DNA of 45,067 nucleotides, taken from assembly GCA_002306945.1 (NCBI GenBank), contig DBTH01000079.1:476-45542 (forward strand), in the 5' to 3' direction. Of this stretch, positions 1-8,531 are shown one piece after another. Under the pieces are notes generated by a model that was not told the DNA's origin, did not search any database, and was given only the letters and a program-made list of their open reading frames with translations. The DNA comes from Methylacidiphilaceae bacterium UBA1321 (GTDB lineage Bacteria > Verrucomicrobiota > Verrucomicrobiia > Methylacidiphilales > UBA1321). Numbering within the stretch: position 1 is the stretch's first letter; the number at the start of each line of letters is the position of its first letter. A program made the position numbers and the translations under genes.

Positions 1-300
1 GTGGCCAAATACTTTGCCATCATCCCCGCCATGCTCATGGCCACATTCCCGGCCATCTCGCCCTTGAATGTCATGGGATTGAAAAGCCCGGACAGCGCGA
101 TCCTGAGCGCCGTTATTTTCAACGCCCTGATCATCATCGCCCTGATTCCCCTGGCCTTGCGCGGAGTCAAATTCCGTCCCATGGGAGCCATGCCGTTACT
201 GCGGCGTAACCTCCTCATTTATGGCCTGGGCGGCGTCATCGTCCCGTTCATCGGAATCAAGATCATCGATGTTATTATCACCAACCTCAACCTTATCTGA
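1..300 (+). CDS. kdpB: KdpB, C-terminal end (partial, K+-transporting ATPase subunit B)
   Basis: This is the last 99 codons of the P-type ATPase subunit of the high-affinity KdpFABC potassium pump in the inner membrane. The window starts inside the gene, so the initial GTG is an internal valine codon. The segment has the typical C-terminal membrane helices of KdpB, with recognisable stretches such as AKYFAIIPAM, SAILSAVIFNALII and RRNLLIYGLGG. The ATP-binding and phosphorylation domains lie outside the window. The stop is two bases before kdpC, so the genes are one operon. Family assignment is from recognised sequence and the downstream kdpC. Confidence 0.95.
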   Translation: MAKYFAIIPAMLMATFPAISPLNVMGLKSPDSAILSAVIFNALIIIALIPLALRGVKFRPMGAMPLLRRNLLIYGLGGVIVPFIGIKIIDVIITNLNLI

Positions 301-302
301 TT

Positions 303-890
303 ATGAATAGCCTCAAACAATTATGGGTTTCCATTGCCGCCACGGTCGTCCTCCTGGTTGTCTGCTGCGGTTTCTACCCGCTGGTCGTCTATGCCGTGTC
401 GCAACTCGCATTCCCCCGACAAGCCAACGGCAGCCTGCTCAACGGCCCCGACGGCAAGCCTCTCGCATCGGCCCTGCTGGGACAAAACTTCAATGGAGAA
501 AAGTACTTCAATCCACGTCCATCAGCCGCCGGAGCCGCTGGCTATGACGCCACCAGTTCTGGCGGAAGTAATCTCGGCCCCACCTCGCAAAAACTGGCCG
601 ATGCCGTCAAGCAACGGGTGATCGATTACCGGAAAGCCAATGGATTGAGCGACTCGACTCTAGTCCCGGCCGATGCCGTGACAGCTTCCGGCAGCGGACT
701 CGATCCGCATATCAGCGTCAAAAACGCCCTGCTGCAAACTCCCCGCATTGCACGGATTCGCGGCCTGAACGAGGAAGCCCTGAAGCAACTCGTCAAAGAC
801 CACACCCAGAGACCGGACTGGCATGTATTTGGAGATGCGAGCGTCAATATCGTCACATTGAATCTCGCGCTCGATGGCAATATCAAATAG
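303..890 (+). CDS. kdpC: KdpC, K+-transporting ATPase subunit C
   Basis: KdpC is the small single-span subunit that stabilises the KdpFABC complex and assists ATP use by KdpB. The 195-residue product matches the usual length of about 190. An N-terminal hydrophobic helix (about residues 8-32) is followed by the conserved periplasmic part with GQNFNGEKYFNPRPSAAG, SGGSNLGPTS, SGSGLDPHIS and a C-terminal VNIVTLNLAL. The ATG lies two bases after the kdpB stop, indicating translational coupling. kdpD follows after 11 bases. No oddities are visible. Confidence 0.97.
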   Translation: MNSLKQLWVSIAATVVLLVVCCGFYPLVVYAVSQLAFPRQANGSLLNGPDGKPLASALLGQNFNGEKYFNPRPSAAGAAGYDATSSGGSNLGPTSQKLADAVKQRVIDYRKANGLSDSTLVPADAVTASGSGLDPHISVKNALLQTPRIARIRGLNEEALKQLVKDHTQRPDWHVFGDASVNIVTLNLALDGNIK

Positions 891-901
891 AATGAACCCG
901 C

Positions 902-2035
902 ATGGAACCCTCATTGCGTCCCGTATCGCGCGCTGCGCCTGAGGACTTTCTTAACCTTATTCAACGCCAGAACCGGGGTAAACTCAAAGTCTACCTCGGT
1001 TCGTCCGCTGGTGTCGGCAAAACCTATGCCATGTTGCGCGAGGGCAACCGCCTGCTCAAAAGCGGAGTCGACGTGGTCATCGGTTACGTCGAGCCGCACG
1101 AACGCCCCGAAACCACCGCGCAGATCAAAGCCCTCGAAATCGTCCCTCCCCGTGTCTGGCTTTATCATGGCATGGAAATCCGTGAAATGGATCGGGATGC
1201 CGTCCTGAAACGCCATCCCACCGTTGTACTCGTCGATGAACTGGCCCACACGAACGCTCCCGGCAGCCACAACACCAAGCGCTATGAAGATGTACAGGAA
1301 ATCCTCGAAGCGGGAATCAACGTCATCACGACGATAAATATCCAGCACTTCGAATCACTCTATAACATCGTCGAGTCGGCAACCGGAGTCAAAGTCAAGG
1401 AACGCATTCCCGACCCGATCATCGCCCAGGCCGATCAAATCGTGAATATAGATCTTCCCGCCGAAGATCTCATCGAGCGCTTGAAATCCGGAAAAATTTA
1501 TCCCAGCGAGCGAATCGAACGCGCCATGGAGAATTTCTTCAACCCGTCCAATCTCACCCGCCTGCGCGAAATCACTTTTTCGGAAGTCGCCAATTTTCTG
1601 GATCGCGCCCAGCGGCGACAGCTCGCAAAAAACGAAACCCCCAGTTCCCTCTCGCGCGTCATGGTCGCCATCAGCAGCGGAGGCCCCAACCCGGAAGCGC
1701 TGCTGCGCAAAACGGCGCGACTCGCCAACCAGTTGAACGCCCAATGGTACGCCGTCTACGTCCGGACAGACAAGGAAGCTCCCGACAAAATCTCCGTGGA
1801 ACTGCACCGCCGCTTGACCGACACTCTCGAAATTGCTCAGAAAATGGGAGGCACGGTCGTCATTTTGAAAAACGACGACGTGGTCACCGCGCTAACCGGA
1901 TTTGCCAGGGAATACGGTGTCACCCAGATGGTCATGGGAAAACCGCTTCCCCGACGTGGCCTTCGCCGCTTCATGCCTTCGCTTACCGACCGGCTCAGCT
2001 CCTCCGTTCCCGGTATCGATGTCGTCTTGTCGTAA
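902..2035 (+). CDS. kdpD: Short KdpD-type protein: KdpD sensor domain plus USP domain, no kinase
   Basis: This 377-residue protein corresponds to the N-terminal cytoplasmic half of KdpD. It has a Walker A motif GSSAGVGKT (residues 33-41), a Walker B-like VVLVDELAHTNAPGSHN, the KRYEDVQEIL and TTINIQHFESL stretches, and a C-terminal universal-stress-protein-like domain (about 250-375). Full KdpD sensors are about 890 residues and continue into four membrane helices and a histidine kinase. Here the frame ends in a normal stop, with no recognisable HisKA or HATPase code downstream. Kinase-less KdpD proteins are known next to kdp operons in other bacteria, so this may be a regulatory subunit rather than a broken gene. 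It probably binds nucleotide. No kdpE is in the window. Confidence 0.9.
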   Translation: MEPSLRPVSRAAPEDFLNLIQRQNRGKLKVYLGSSAGVGKTYAMLREGNRLLKSGVDVVIGYVEPHERPETTAQIKALEIVPPRVWLYHGMEIREMDRDAVLKRHPTVVLVDELAHTNAPGSHNTKRYEDVQEILEAGINVITTINIQHFESLYNIVESATGVKVKERIPDPIIAQADQIVNIDLPAEDLIERLKSGKIYPSERIERAMENFFNPSNLTRLREITFSEVANFLDRAQRRQLAKNETPSSLSRVMVAISSGGPNPEALLRKTARLANQLNAQWYAVYVRTDKEAPDKISVELHRRLTDTLEIAQKMGGTVVILKNDDVVTALTGFAREYGVTQMVMGKPLPRRGLRRFMPSLTDRLSSSVPGIDVVLS

Positions 2036-2272
2036 GAGCTGGTTTCTATAGAGAGCCGCAAATTTACGACCCTTAAAATAGGAACGGCTGAAATCAGGTA
2101 AAATACAACCTGAAAGCCGGGACTTCGGTTATTTTCACCGCCCCTTTTCCCCACTCGCGGGGCCCGTTTATCCTAATTCATTGATAGTCATTACATATGT
2201 GACAGCGCATCGACCCGGCATGCTGTGAGCTAATAGAGATGAAGTCATTCCTTGCCATTACGAAAGGCTCAC

Positions 2273-2680
2273 ATGAACATCACCTGCTCGCCTATCAATA
2301 AACCGAATGAAATTGTCAAAAGAATGCTCTATCTAGTGCCAGGGCCTTTGCTGCTGGCCGCATTCTTCTGCCCGGTCTGGGCGCTGGCTGTAAACGATTG
2401 GTCGTTCCTGTTCCTCGGCGTGCTATGTGGCGCGGCGTCACTCTACATGCGTGAATTGGGAGTCCGGGTCTGGGAATTTGCCCGCCTCGACGATGAGTTC
2501 GAAAAATTAGCCTCCTATCCCTGCGGATTCGCATTAAGAGACGAAAACAATATCGATGAAATCCTCTCGCAAGCCGAGGAGCAATCGAATCGTTATTTTT
2601 CGGAGGAAGAACTTCTGGCCGATTTCAGCATCTTGAAAACCTCGCGTGACCAACGGAAAAGAGATCCCTGGAGAAATTGA
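2273..2680 (+). CDS. Small membrane protein of unknown function
   Basis: I do not recognise this 135-residue product. Two adjacent hydrophobic segments, starting MLYLVPGPLLLAAFF and WSFLFLGVLCGAASLY, suggest a hairpin membrane anchor. They are followed by an acidic soluble tail ending KRDPWRN. The ATG at 2273 is preferred over an upstream in-frame TTG at 2252 because GAAAGG sits five bases before it. The gene stands alone between kdpD and a convergent PEP-CTERM gene, with a hairpin just after its stop. It could be a small anchored accessory protein, but context gives no function. Confidence 0.6.
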   Translation: MNITCSPINKPNEIVKRMLYLVPGPLLLAAFFCPVWALAVNDWSFLFLGVLCGAASLYMRELGVRVWEFARLDDEFEKLASYPCGFALRDENNIDEILSQAEEQSNRYFSEEELLADFSILKTSRDQRKRDPWRN

Positions 2681-2688
2681 AATTTTGA

Positions 2689-2717
2689 TCCGGCACAACC
2701 TCTGCCGTGCCGGAAAA
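2689..2717. terminator. Hairpin between convergent genes, possible terminator
   Basis: TCCGGCAC (2689-2696) and GTGCCGGA (2707-2714) form a perfect 8-base-pair stem around a 10-base loop. It lies between the stop of the small membrane protein and the end of the convergent PEP-CTERM gene. Only a short A/T-rich run (AAAATAT) follows on the + strand, so it is a weak or bidirectional terminator at best. Confidence 0.45.
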
Positions 2718-2740
2718 TATCTATAGTCCGATTGGATGTC

Positions 2741-4285
2741 CTATGCGTTTCCGTCCTGTCTCCGACGCAACAGAATGAACATGAAAGCCAGCCCGAAAAT
2801 CATCAGCGCCAAACTCTCCGGTTCTGGCACAACAGTCACCGTACCGTCCAACGCATTGAAAACCGCCGACTGTCCCGCCGCCAAACCGATGTAACTGATA
2901 TTGGTAAAAGTGCCGCTGTAACTATCCACGTCGAATATCTTCAGGTTACTGAAGCTCGCATAGCTGCCTCCGCTGAAGTCGAGCAGGAGCGTGCCACCAA
3001 ACACGACCGATTCCGTTCCACCGCCTGCCGTACCCGTGACCAAATCGTAAGTTCCCAATGTGAGGCTGCCGTTCGTAAATTTAACAATCGAGGCGCCGGA
3101 TAGTTGAAGCGTGACCGTGTCGAGGGTAATGATCCCGGCGTTGCCTGTCGCCGAGCCAAATGTACCGGCTACGGCCAGAGTCTTTCCCGCCGCTCCCGTG
3201 ATCGTGCCGTTGCCGCTCAATGTCTGCGAAGCCGCCAGCGTGTACGTACCCGAATTGGCGGTATAGGAGGAAAGATCGAGCGTGCCTCCGTTCAATTTCA
3301 TATTACCCGATCCCGCCCGGCCTGAACCACTGAGAACCAACCGGCCTCCCGAAAGGGTTGTTGTTCCGGTATACGTATTCACACCGGAAAGAGTGACCGT
3401 CCCGATGGTCGTCTTGGCGAGATTGACAGAACCGCTCAAAACGGCAGACACCACACCCGATTGCATATTGTAGTCACTCGTGGTGGTCAGCACTCCGGTC
3501 GTGCCGGAAATCGTGCCGCTGGCCAGAGTCACCGACTTGACCGTATCCGTGCGCGTATTCATACTTAACGTGCCGCCGGTCACGGCAATATCGCTCGCGT
3601 CGGCGAAAACGTCGTTCGCCCCGCAAATCAACGTACCGCCCTTAACCGTCGTCGTGCCGGTGTACGTGTTGGCTCCGGACAAAACGATGGCTCCTGTCAC
3701 TCCCGAGAGGGCATCAATGGTCAGCCCGGTCGTAGCGTTGTTGCCGGAAATAACTCCTGCGAACGTGTGGGTTCCGTTATTGCCAATCGTGATGGTTCGG
3801 GTCGAACCGCCCAGGCTCATGTTGTTATTAAAGGCGATGGAACCGCTGTCGGAGGAAAGGGAGATCGCGCTGCTGAGAGCGCCCATCTGAAAATCACCGC
3901 CAATGGTGATCCCGCCGCTGAATTTGCCGCTCATGTCGCGGACTCCGTTTGAAGTGAGAATACCGCCGTTGATTGCCAGCGATCCCCCCGTTCCCAACGC
4001 GTTGACGCTGCGCACCACCACCGCGCCGGCACTCAAGGTGAATCCGCCCGTGTAGGTGCCGCCCGACAGAGCCAGGACACCGTTGCCGCTCTTGACGTAA
4101 CCTCCCGTTGTTCCACTGCCGAGTCCCTGGGAGACAAAATTCAATGTCGCTCCACCGGCCACATCGATGGAGATCACTCCGCCGTTCAAGTTATAGATGA
4201 CTCCCGACGAGGCGGCACACGTCATGTCGACCGTGCAAATGATTTGACTGACAGTGATGGTTGTTCCCGAAAAAGTTCCGGCCAC
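2741..4285 (-). pseudogene. PEP-CTERM protein with autotransporter-type beta-strand repeats, 5' end missing
   Basis: The 514-codon frame is rich in Gly, Thr and Ser and carries repeats of the type LSGANTYTGTTTVKGGTL and LSGVNTYTGTTTLSGGRL, as in passenger-associated repeat proteins of large surface adhesins. It ends in a sorting tail: VVPEPESLAL, a hydrophobic helix, then RRRQ. Such tails direct exosortase-dependent surface attachment. The frame opens at a GTG (4285) with no signal peptide, although an exported protein needs one. Upstream in the same frame a stop occurs at 4306-4304, and just beyond lies a truncated unrelated gene. I infer that its 5' part was lost by deletion or rearrangement, or by misassembly. 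Confidence 0.75.
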
Positions 4286-4286
4286 G

Positions 4287-5600
4287 TCAAACTCCCGAGA
4301 GTGTCATATGGGAATTGTCGATCATCGCCAGTGCCTTCATCTCATAATAGAAATGCTTCATCCTGTAGAGTTGACCCGGCCTTAAATTCTCCAGGAAGAC
4401 GGCCTTCTTTTCCTCCGCGTAAAGACGCAGCAGATTGTCCTCCTGCCATTCCACCTTTGCCGGAGTCTTGCCTGCGCTGAATTCGAAAAACATGCGGAAG
4501 AATTTTTCATTGCCGGGAATCATCAGGGCAGGATCCATTGAATCCATGGCGACAACGTGGATGTCTTTCCGGGGATACTTGACGTAATCCACGAAACGGA
4601 GATCGACATATTCACCGCCCAGGGCAACCAACTCCACCTTGACCACGCTAGCCAGCGGCACCTTGTCCCAATCCCAATCGATGGAGAAATCCTTGAAAAG
4701 AACCCGTTCGCTTTTCGTAATCTCAATGAGGTTGTTGTGCCCCTTGAGGAAGACAAAAGTCGAACCGCCGCCGTCGAATTCGAAATCCTTCAAGTGATCG
4801 AACCGCACCGGTTCGTCCGAAGTGAAACGATATGTCCCCTTGGGCACAACGAGCTTTGACGCCCCAGTCGCAGCGCAATGGGCCGCGGCATCGCTGAACG
4901 CTTTCGTATTGTCGGGGCTGTTCACGCTGGCTCCGAAATCGGCCACCGACACGACCGCTCCGCCGGTGGTGCGCGGCAGGTCGATGGGAAACTCTTCGGC
5001 GCCCTTGGGCAAAACCGATGGAAGTTGTGCGGGCGATAGCGGCTTGTCGGCAACCATTTCACTATCCAGTTTCGTCTCCCGAATGGTGAGATCGTCCAAC
5101 AACGCCACCACCTTGCCGCGTGTCTGGATCTGGAACGCCGCATTCGGAACGCCCTTCGGCACATGGAACCGCAGGAGTATATTCTCCCAACGTCCAATGC
5201 AGGCCCCGAAGGTCTGGTCGATATCGTAGACACCTCCTCCTCCGCTGAACGGACGAACCGCGTAGATCACAAACGAGGTATTCTCTTCTTCGCGTTGCAC
5301 GATCCTGGCACGGGCCTGAATGATGTAATCGGTGTCGGGCTTAAGAACGCCGACCAGCGTTTTCAGACAGGTCATGAGCGAACCGGCGCTTTTGGTCGTA
5401 TCGATTTTCAGTAGCGCGGCTCCTTCCTTCTCGGGATTTGGAACCACGAAGGCGCAAGCCCTGTTCATGTCATATATTTTCGAACCGGAGGGAGTGAACT
5501 CTACCCGGATCGATTGCTGGGTGGTCGCCCCTTTTTCTTCACTATGAACGACCGGTACGCAAAGACATGCAAGTACAAGGATGAACAGATGACGAATCAT
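4287..5600 (-). pseudogene. Secreted right-handed beta-helix (GH110/pectate-lyase-like) protein, 3' truncated
   Basis: The N-terminus MIRHLFILVLACLCVPVVHS is a clear signal peptide, so the start is ATG 5600 rather than the open-frame limit at 5666. A jelly-roll-like stretch (about residues 35-180) precedes VADFGASVNSPDNTKAF, VVPKGTYRF and VLFKDFSIDWDWDKV. These are typical of right-handed beta-helix polysaccharide-active enzymes, with resemblance to GH110-type alpha-galactosidases. The reading ends abruptly at SHMTLSGV and a TGA (4289-4287), where the family continues with more helix coils. About 437 residues remain. The junction with the PEP-CTERM remnant is out of frame. The gene is third in a same-strand run from 7049. 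Substrate is not determined. Confidence 0.7.
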
Positions 5601-5684
5601 ATATATAAGGAAAGGGTCGGAATCTTTTTGCGCTCCGTGGCAATCACGCGCCGGGAGGTTTTGCATGGCTGTTTTTGTTTCAGA

Positions 5685-6368
5685 TTATTTGCGAAGATTC
5701 GTGAGCATGGCCGTGAAATCCGCATCGCTCGTTGCGCTTTTGGAGAGCGAACTCAGACTCCCGTCGACAAAGACGACGTTCTGCACATCACCCAGATGCC
5801 GCCAGTCAAAGTAGTTACTGGTTTTGACGTTGCCGGATGTGCAGACACCGCTTGAACCGGTCGGCCCCGCCTCCGCAATCAATATCGTTTCCGATGGCCG
5901 GCTGCACTGCCCCAACCTGAAAGAGACAGTCACCGTAGAGCCGGAAACATTCATCAGGTACGTGTTATAGGGTATCGATTTCGAGGCATAGGTTCTTTTG
6001 TATTCAGGACAAATGAAGACATCCGAAGGATTGTTTCTATAGAGACCCTGGTCGGGCACTTCCATGAGTTTTTGCAGAACAATCGACCAACCGATTCCGT
6101 TCTGTTTATCGGGATCCGGGTTGCCGGCACCGGCGGGTAAATAGCCGTCATGATCGGCGGCATAGGCAAACAGGGCGATACTCAGTTGCCTCATATTGGA
6201 GATGCACTTACTCTTGCGGCTGGAACGCACGGCGGTATTGAGAGTCGGCGACAGAACCGCCGCCAGAACCGCGATGAGAATGCCCGTCACGAGCAACTCA
6301 ACGAGCGCATACCCGGAAAGACGCGCCTTTCCCGCCAAGCTTCGTAGTAATGACTGTCTGGCTTTCAT
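5685..6368 (-). CDS. Type IV pilin-like / type II secretion pseudopilin-like protein
   Basis: The 227-residue product has a prepilin-type N-terminus: a basic leader, then GYALVELLVTGILIAVLAAVL, with Gly before the cleavage point and Glu at mature position 5. A hydrophobic helix follows, then SSRKSKCISNMRQLSIALFAYAAD, typical of the PVC-group 'type II secretion system protein' family. Near the C-terminus, WRHLGDVQNVVFVDG resembles the H-X9-DG motif of that family, but has ten intervening residues. These proteins are abundant beside glycan-degradation genes in Verrucomicrobiota and Lentisphaerota; their job is unclear. The gene lies 21 bases after the exported protein that ends at 6390 and before the beta-helix gene. 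Confidence 0.85.
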   Translation of the reverse strand: MKARQSLLRSLAGKARLSGYALVELLVTGILIAVLAAVLSPTLNTAVRSSRKSKCISNMRQLSIALFAYAADHDGYLPAGAGNPDPDKQNGIGWSIVLQKLMEVPDQGLYRNNPSDVFICPEYKRTYASKSIPYNTYLMNVSGSTVTVSFRLGQCSRPSETILIAEAGPTGSSGVCTSGNVKTSNYFDWRHLGDVQNVVFVDGSLSSLSKSATSDADFTAMLTNLRK

Positions 6369-6389
6369 CGAGATCCGGACAATCTTAGT

Positions 6390-7049
6390 TCACGGCGCGG
6401 TGACAATGTAAAACGTCAGGTCGCTCGGAAGGGTTTGGAGATTGACGGTCTTGGTGCTGGCCCCCGGACCCTGGCTGCCACCGAGGAATGTCTTGTTCTT
6501 GGAAAAGGCAAACAAGACGCGCTGATCCTTGTTCTCCGCGGGATAGAGATTGATCGCATAAGTCGTTCCTTGAGTAAGCGCCACCGGTTCGCTGAACGCC
6601 ATATCGAGATAATGTCCGGGCACGATATCGGTAGGCTTTACCGGAAATGTTTCCTGTTTGACCGTTGAAACCACGCCACCGTGAGAGTTGCTCTTGAGGG
6701 CATAAATGGCGACCGTCCAATTCTGACTCTCCTGATATTGCAGCGGCGCACTCACAAAAGTCGAGAACGAAGGGGATACCATGAAACCGACCGCCGAGAG
6801 TTTCGCATCGGTCGCCCATGTGAAGGATTGATAGACGCTCCGCACATCCGAATCGTTGACCTTGCGCGCCTGCACACCGTCGGCCGCGGAATTGTTAGCA
6901 CGGAACTCCGCGTTGCCTATATAGACCTTGGACGGCGGCGCATCCAGGGACGAAGCCGTGACCCCACAGATTGCCGGGCCGGCACCCGCGAGAAAAGTCC
7001 CGCCACTCACGACCAGCACAGCCAAAACGCGCATCATTTGAGTTTTCAT
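6390..7049 (-). CDS. Exported protein of unknown function
   Basis: The 219-residue product begins MKTQMMRVLAVLVVSGGTF and has a signal peptide, ending near AGPAICG. That is why ATG 7049 was chosen over the longer open frame reaching 7238. The mature part is predicted beta-rich, with WTVAIYALKSN, YLDMAFSEPVALTQGTTYAINLYP and a C-terminal DLTFYIVTAP. This pattern suggests a jelly-roll or lectin-like extracellular domain, but I do not recognise a named family. It appears to be the first gene of a leftward run (6390, 5685, 4287). A TATAATAGATTG motif lies 23 bases before its start and is shared with other units in the region. Confidence 0.7.
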   Translation of the reverse strand: MKTQMMRVLAVLVVSGGTFLAGAGPAICGVTASSLDAPPSKVYIGNAEFRANNSAADGVQARKVNDSDVRSVYQSFTWATDAKLSAVGFMVSPSFSTFVSAPLQYQESQNWTVAIYALKSNSHGGVVSTVKQETFPVKPTDIVPGHYLDMAFSEPVALTQGTTYAINLYPAENKDQRVLFAFSKNKTFLGGSQGPGASTKTVNLQTLPSDLTFYIVTAP

Positions 7050-7072
7050 ATTCTCTATTTTATCCCTGGTTC

Positions 7073-7084
7073 TATAATAGATTG
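7073..7084 (+). promoter_or_regulatory. Candidate operator TATAATAGATTG upstream of the 7049 gene
   Basis: One of five copies of a TATAAYAGAWT motif in this region. It lies 23 bases upstream of the start at 7049 and reads on the strand opposite to that gene. The fit to the consensus differs at one position (T for C). Function as a regulator site is inference from recurrence. Confidence 0.5.
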
Positions 7085-7238
7085 TATTCATGCGGAAAAA
7101 CGGAATTGAGTTGGTTTTTGATCGATAAAAAGACGTTCCTGGTGATCTTCTCCTGACTGCAGAACCCGTTTCACAGCACTGGTATCCTGCAACCGAATAT
7201 TCCGTAGGAGCGGCATGGGTATAATCTGGGGATTGCAC

Positions 7239-7266
7239 TTGACATTTTCAACAGCCAGGCTACTGA
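7239..7266 (+). promoter_or_regulatory. Possible promoter of the LacI-type regulator gene
   Basis: TTGACA (7239-7244) is a perfect -35 hexamer. Sixteen bases later TACTGA (7261-7266) is only a poor -10. Transcription would start close to the ATG at 7276, giving an almost leaderless message. A separate TATAAT at 7220-7225 is an alternative -10 without a good -35. Confidence 0.25.
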
Positions 7267-7275
7267 AGCGTTCAC

Positions 7276-8418
7276 ATGGCGTCTCCTTCCCAGCCTAATT
7301 CCGGTAACCGTCCCACCCTGCGCCTCATTGCCCAGAAGGCGGGCATTTCCCTGACCGCCACCTCGATGGCTTTGCGCAACCACTCTGGAATCTCCCTGGA
7401 AACCCGCAAACGCGTGCAGGCGCTGGCGTTGCAGTTGGGTTATCATCCCGACCCGAAGCTTTCGACCCTCATGCAACACTTGCGCATCCACAGTGCCGTC
7501 GAATACCGGGAGACCCTCGCGTTCCTGAGCATGTGGCCCAACCACGAAAGTTGGCGGCGCATCTCGCAGCACGATTTTTATCTCGGGGCGCAGGAACAGG
7601 CGTCCGAACTGGGTTATCGGGTGGATCTGTTTCACCTCAAGGAACCCGGCATGACCGACAAGCGCATGAGCAAACTCCTCACCGCACGCGGAATCCACGG
7701 CCTGCTCATCGGCCCGAGTCTCAAACCCAACGGCAGGCTCGATCTCGACTGGGAACACTTCGCCGCCATCACCTTCGGTTATTCGGTTGCCACCCCGCCC
7801 CTGCATCGCGTGACGACCAATTACTACAGCGAAATGCTTTCCACGCTCCACCGCCTCAAAAACGAGGGATGCAAGCGTATCGGGCTCAACCTCAGCATCA
7901 GCGACGACAACAAAGTCCAGAATCTGTGGCGCTCCGCCTATCTTCTGTTCAACGGCAACCTCCCTCCGAAAGAACGCATCCCGATCACCACGGTTCCCTC
8001 CGGGGAGTCAGCCATCAAACTGCGGCAATCGAAAATTTTCGAGTGGGTACGCCAATTCAAACCTGACGCCATCATCAGCGCCGGATGCGATTTCCCCCAG
8101 CTTTACGAACTGGCCTACCGCAAATCGCCGTCCAAAAGCATTCGCTACGTGAACATGAACATTCACCACACCGACAACCGCTCGCGAGGCATCGATCAGG
8201 ATTCGTGGGCCATTGGCCGGCTGGCATGCAGTCATCTCATTGCCATGCTTCAACGCAACGAAACCGGCCTGCCACAACAACCCCAGATCATCTCGATCGA
8301 AGGCAAATGGGTGGAAGACTATGACGCCTGGTTGCGTACCCTTGGCGCACGAACTCCCCCCGCAGCCATCATCGAAAGCATGGCCCGCCTCGGCAAAAAA
8401 GCACCCGCGACCCGCTGA
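7276..8418 (+). CDS. LacI-family transcriptional regulator
   Basis: A 380-residue one-component regulator. The N-terminal helix-turn-helix (about residues 14-60) contains LRLIAQKAGISLTATSMALRN, followed by the hinge region GYHPDPKLSTLM, as in LacI/PurR proteins. The rest is a periplasmic-binding-protein-like effector domain that normally binds a sugar or sugar phosphate in the cytoplasm. The ligand is not evident. It lies divergent from the exported protein gene at 7049 and 113 bases upstream of a GH63-like glycosidase on the same strand, which is the most likely local target. The length is somewhat above the usual 330-350. Confidence 0.9.
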   Translation: MASPSQPNSGNRPTLRLIAQKAGISLTATSMALRNHSGISLETRKRVQALALQLGYHPDPKLSTLMQHLRIHSAVEYRETLAFLSMWPNHESWRRISQHDFYLGAQEQASELGYRVDLFHLKEPGMTDKRMSKLLTARGIHGLLIGPSLKPNGRLDLDWEHFAAITFGYSVATPPLHRVTTNYYSEMLSTLHRLKNEGCKRIGLNLSISDDNKVQNLWRSAYLLFNGNLPPKERIPITTVPSGESAIKLRQSKIFEWVRQFKPDAIISAGCDFPQLYELAYRKSPSKSIRYVNMNIHHTDNRSRGIDQDSWAIGRLACSHLIAMLQRNETGLPQQPQIISIEGKWVEDYDAWLRTLGARTPPAAIIESMARLGKKAPATR

Positions 8419-8531
8419 GTCGTAACAGACCTGTTGTTGAAAAACGCCCTATCGGCAGCGTCATCTGAACGCTTCACCCACAACCCCCTCGCCGCTGCCC
8501 GCCTTCATGTGTTTCTCTATTCGGGAAATCC

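Noticed and set aside
7049..7238. N-terminal extension of the exported protein gene to 7238
   Set aside because: The added residues contain no signal peptide and precede a good signal peptide at 7049; they would also run through the candidate operator.
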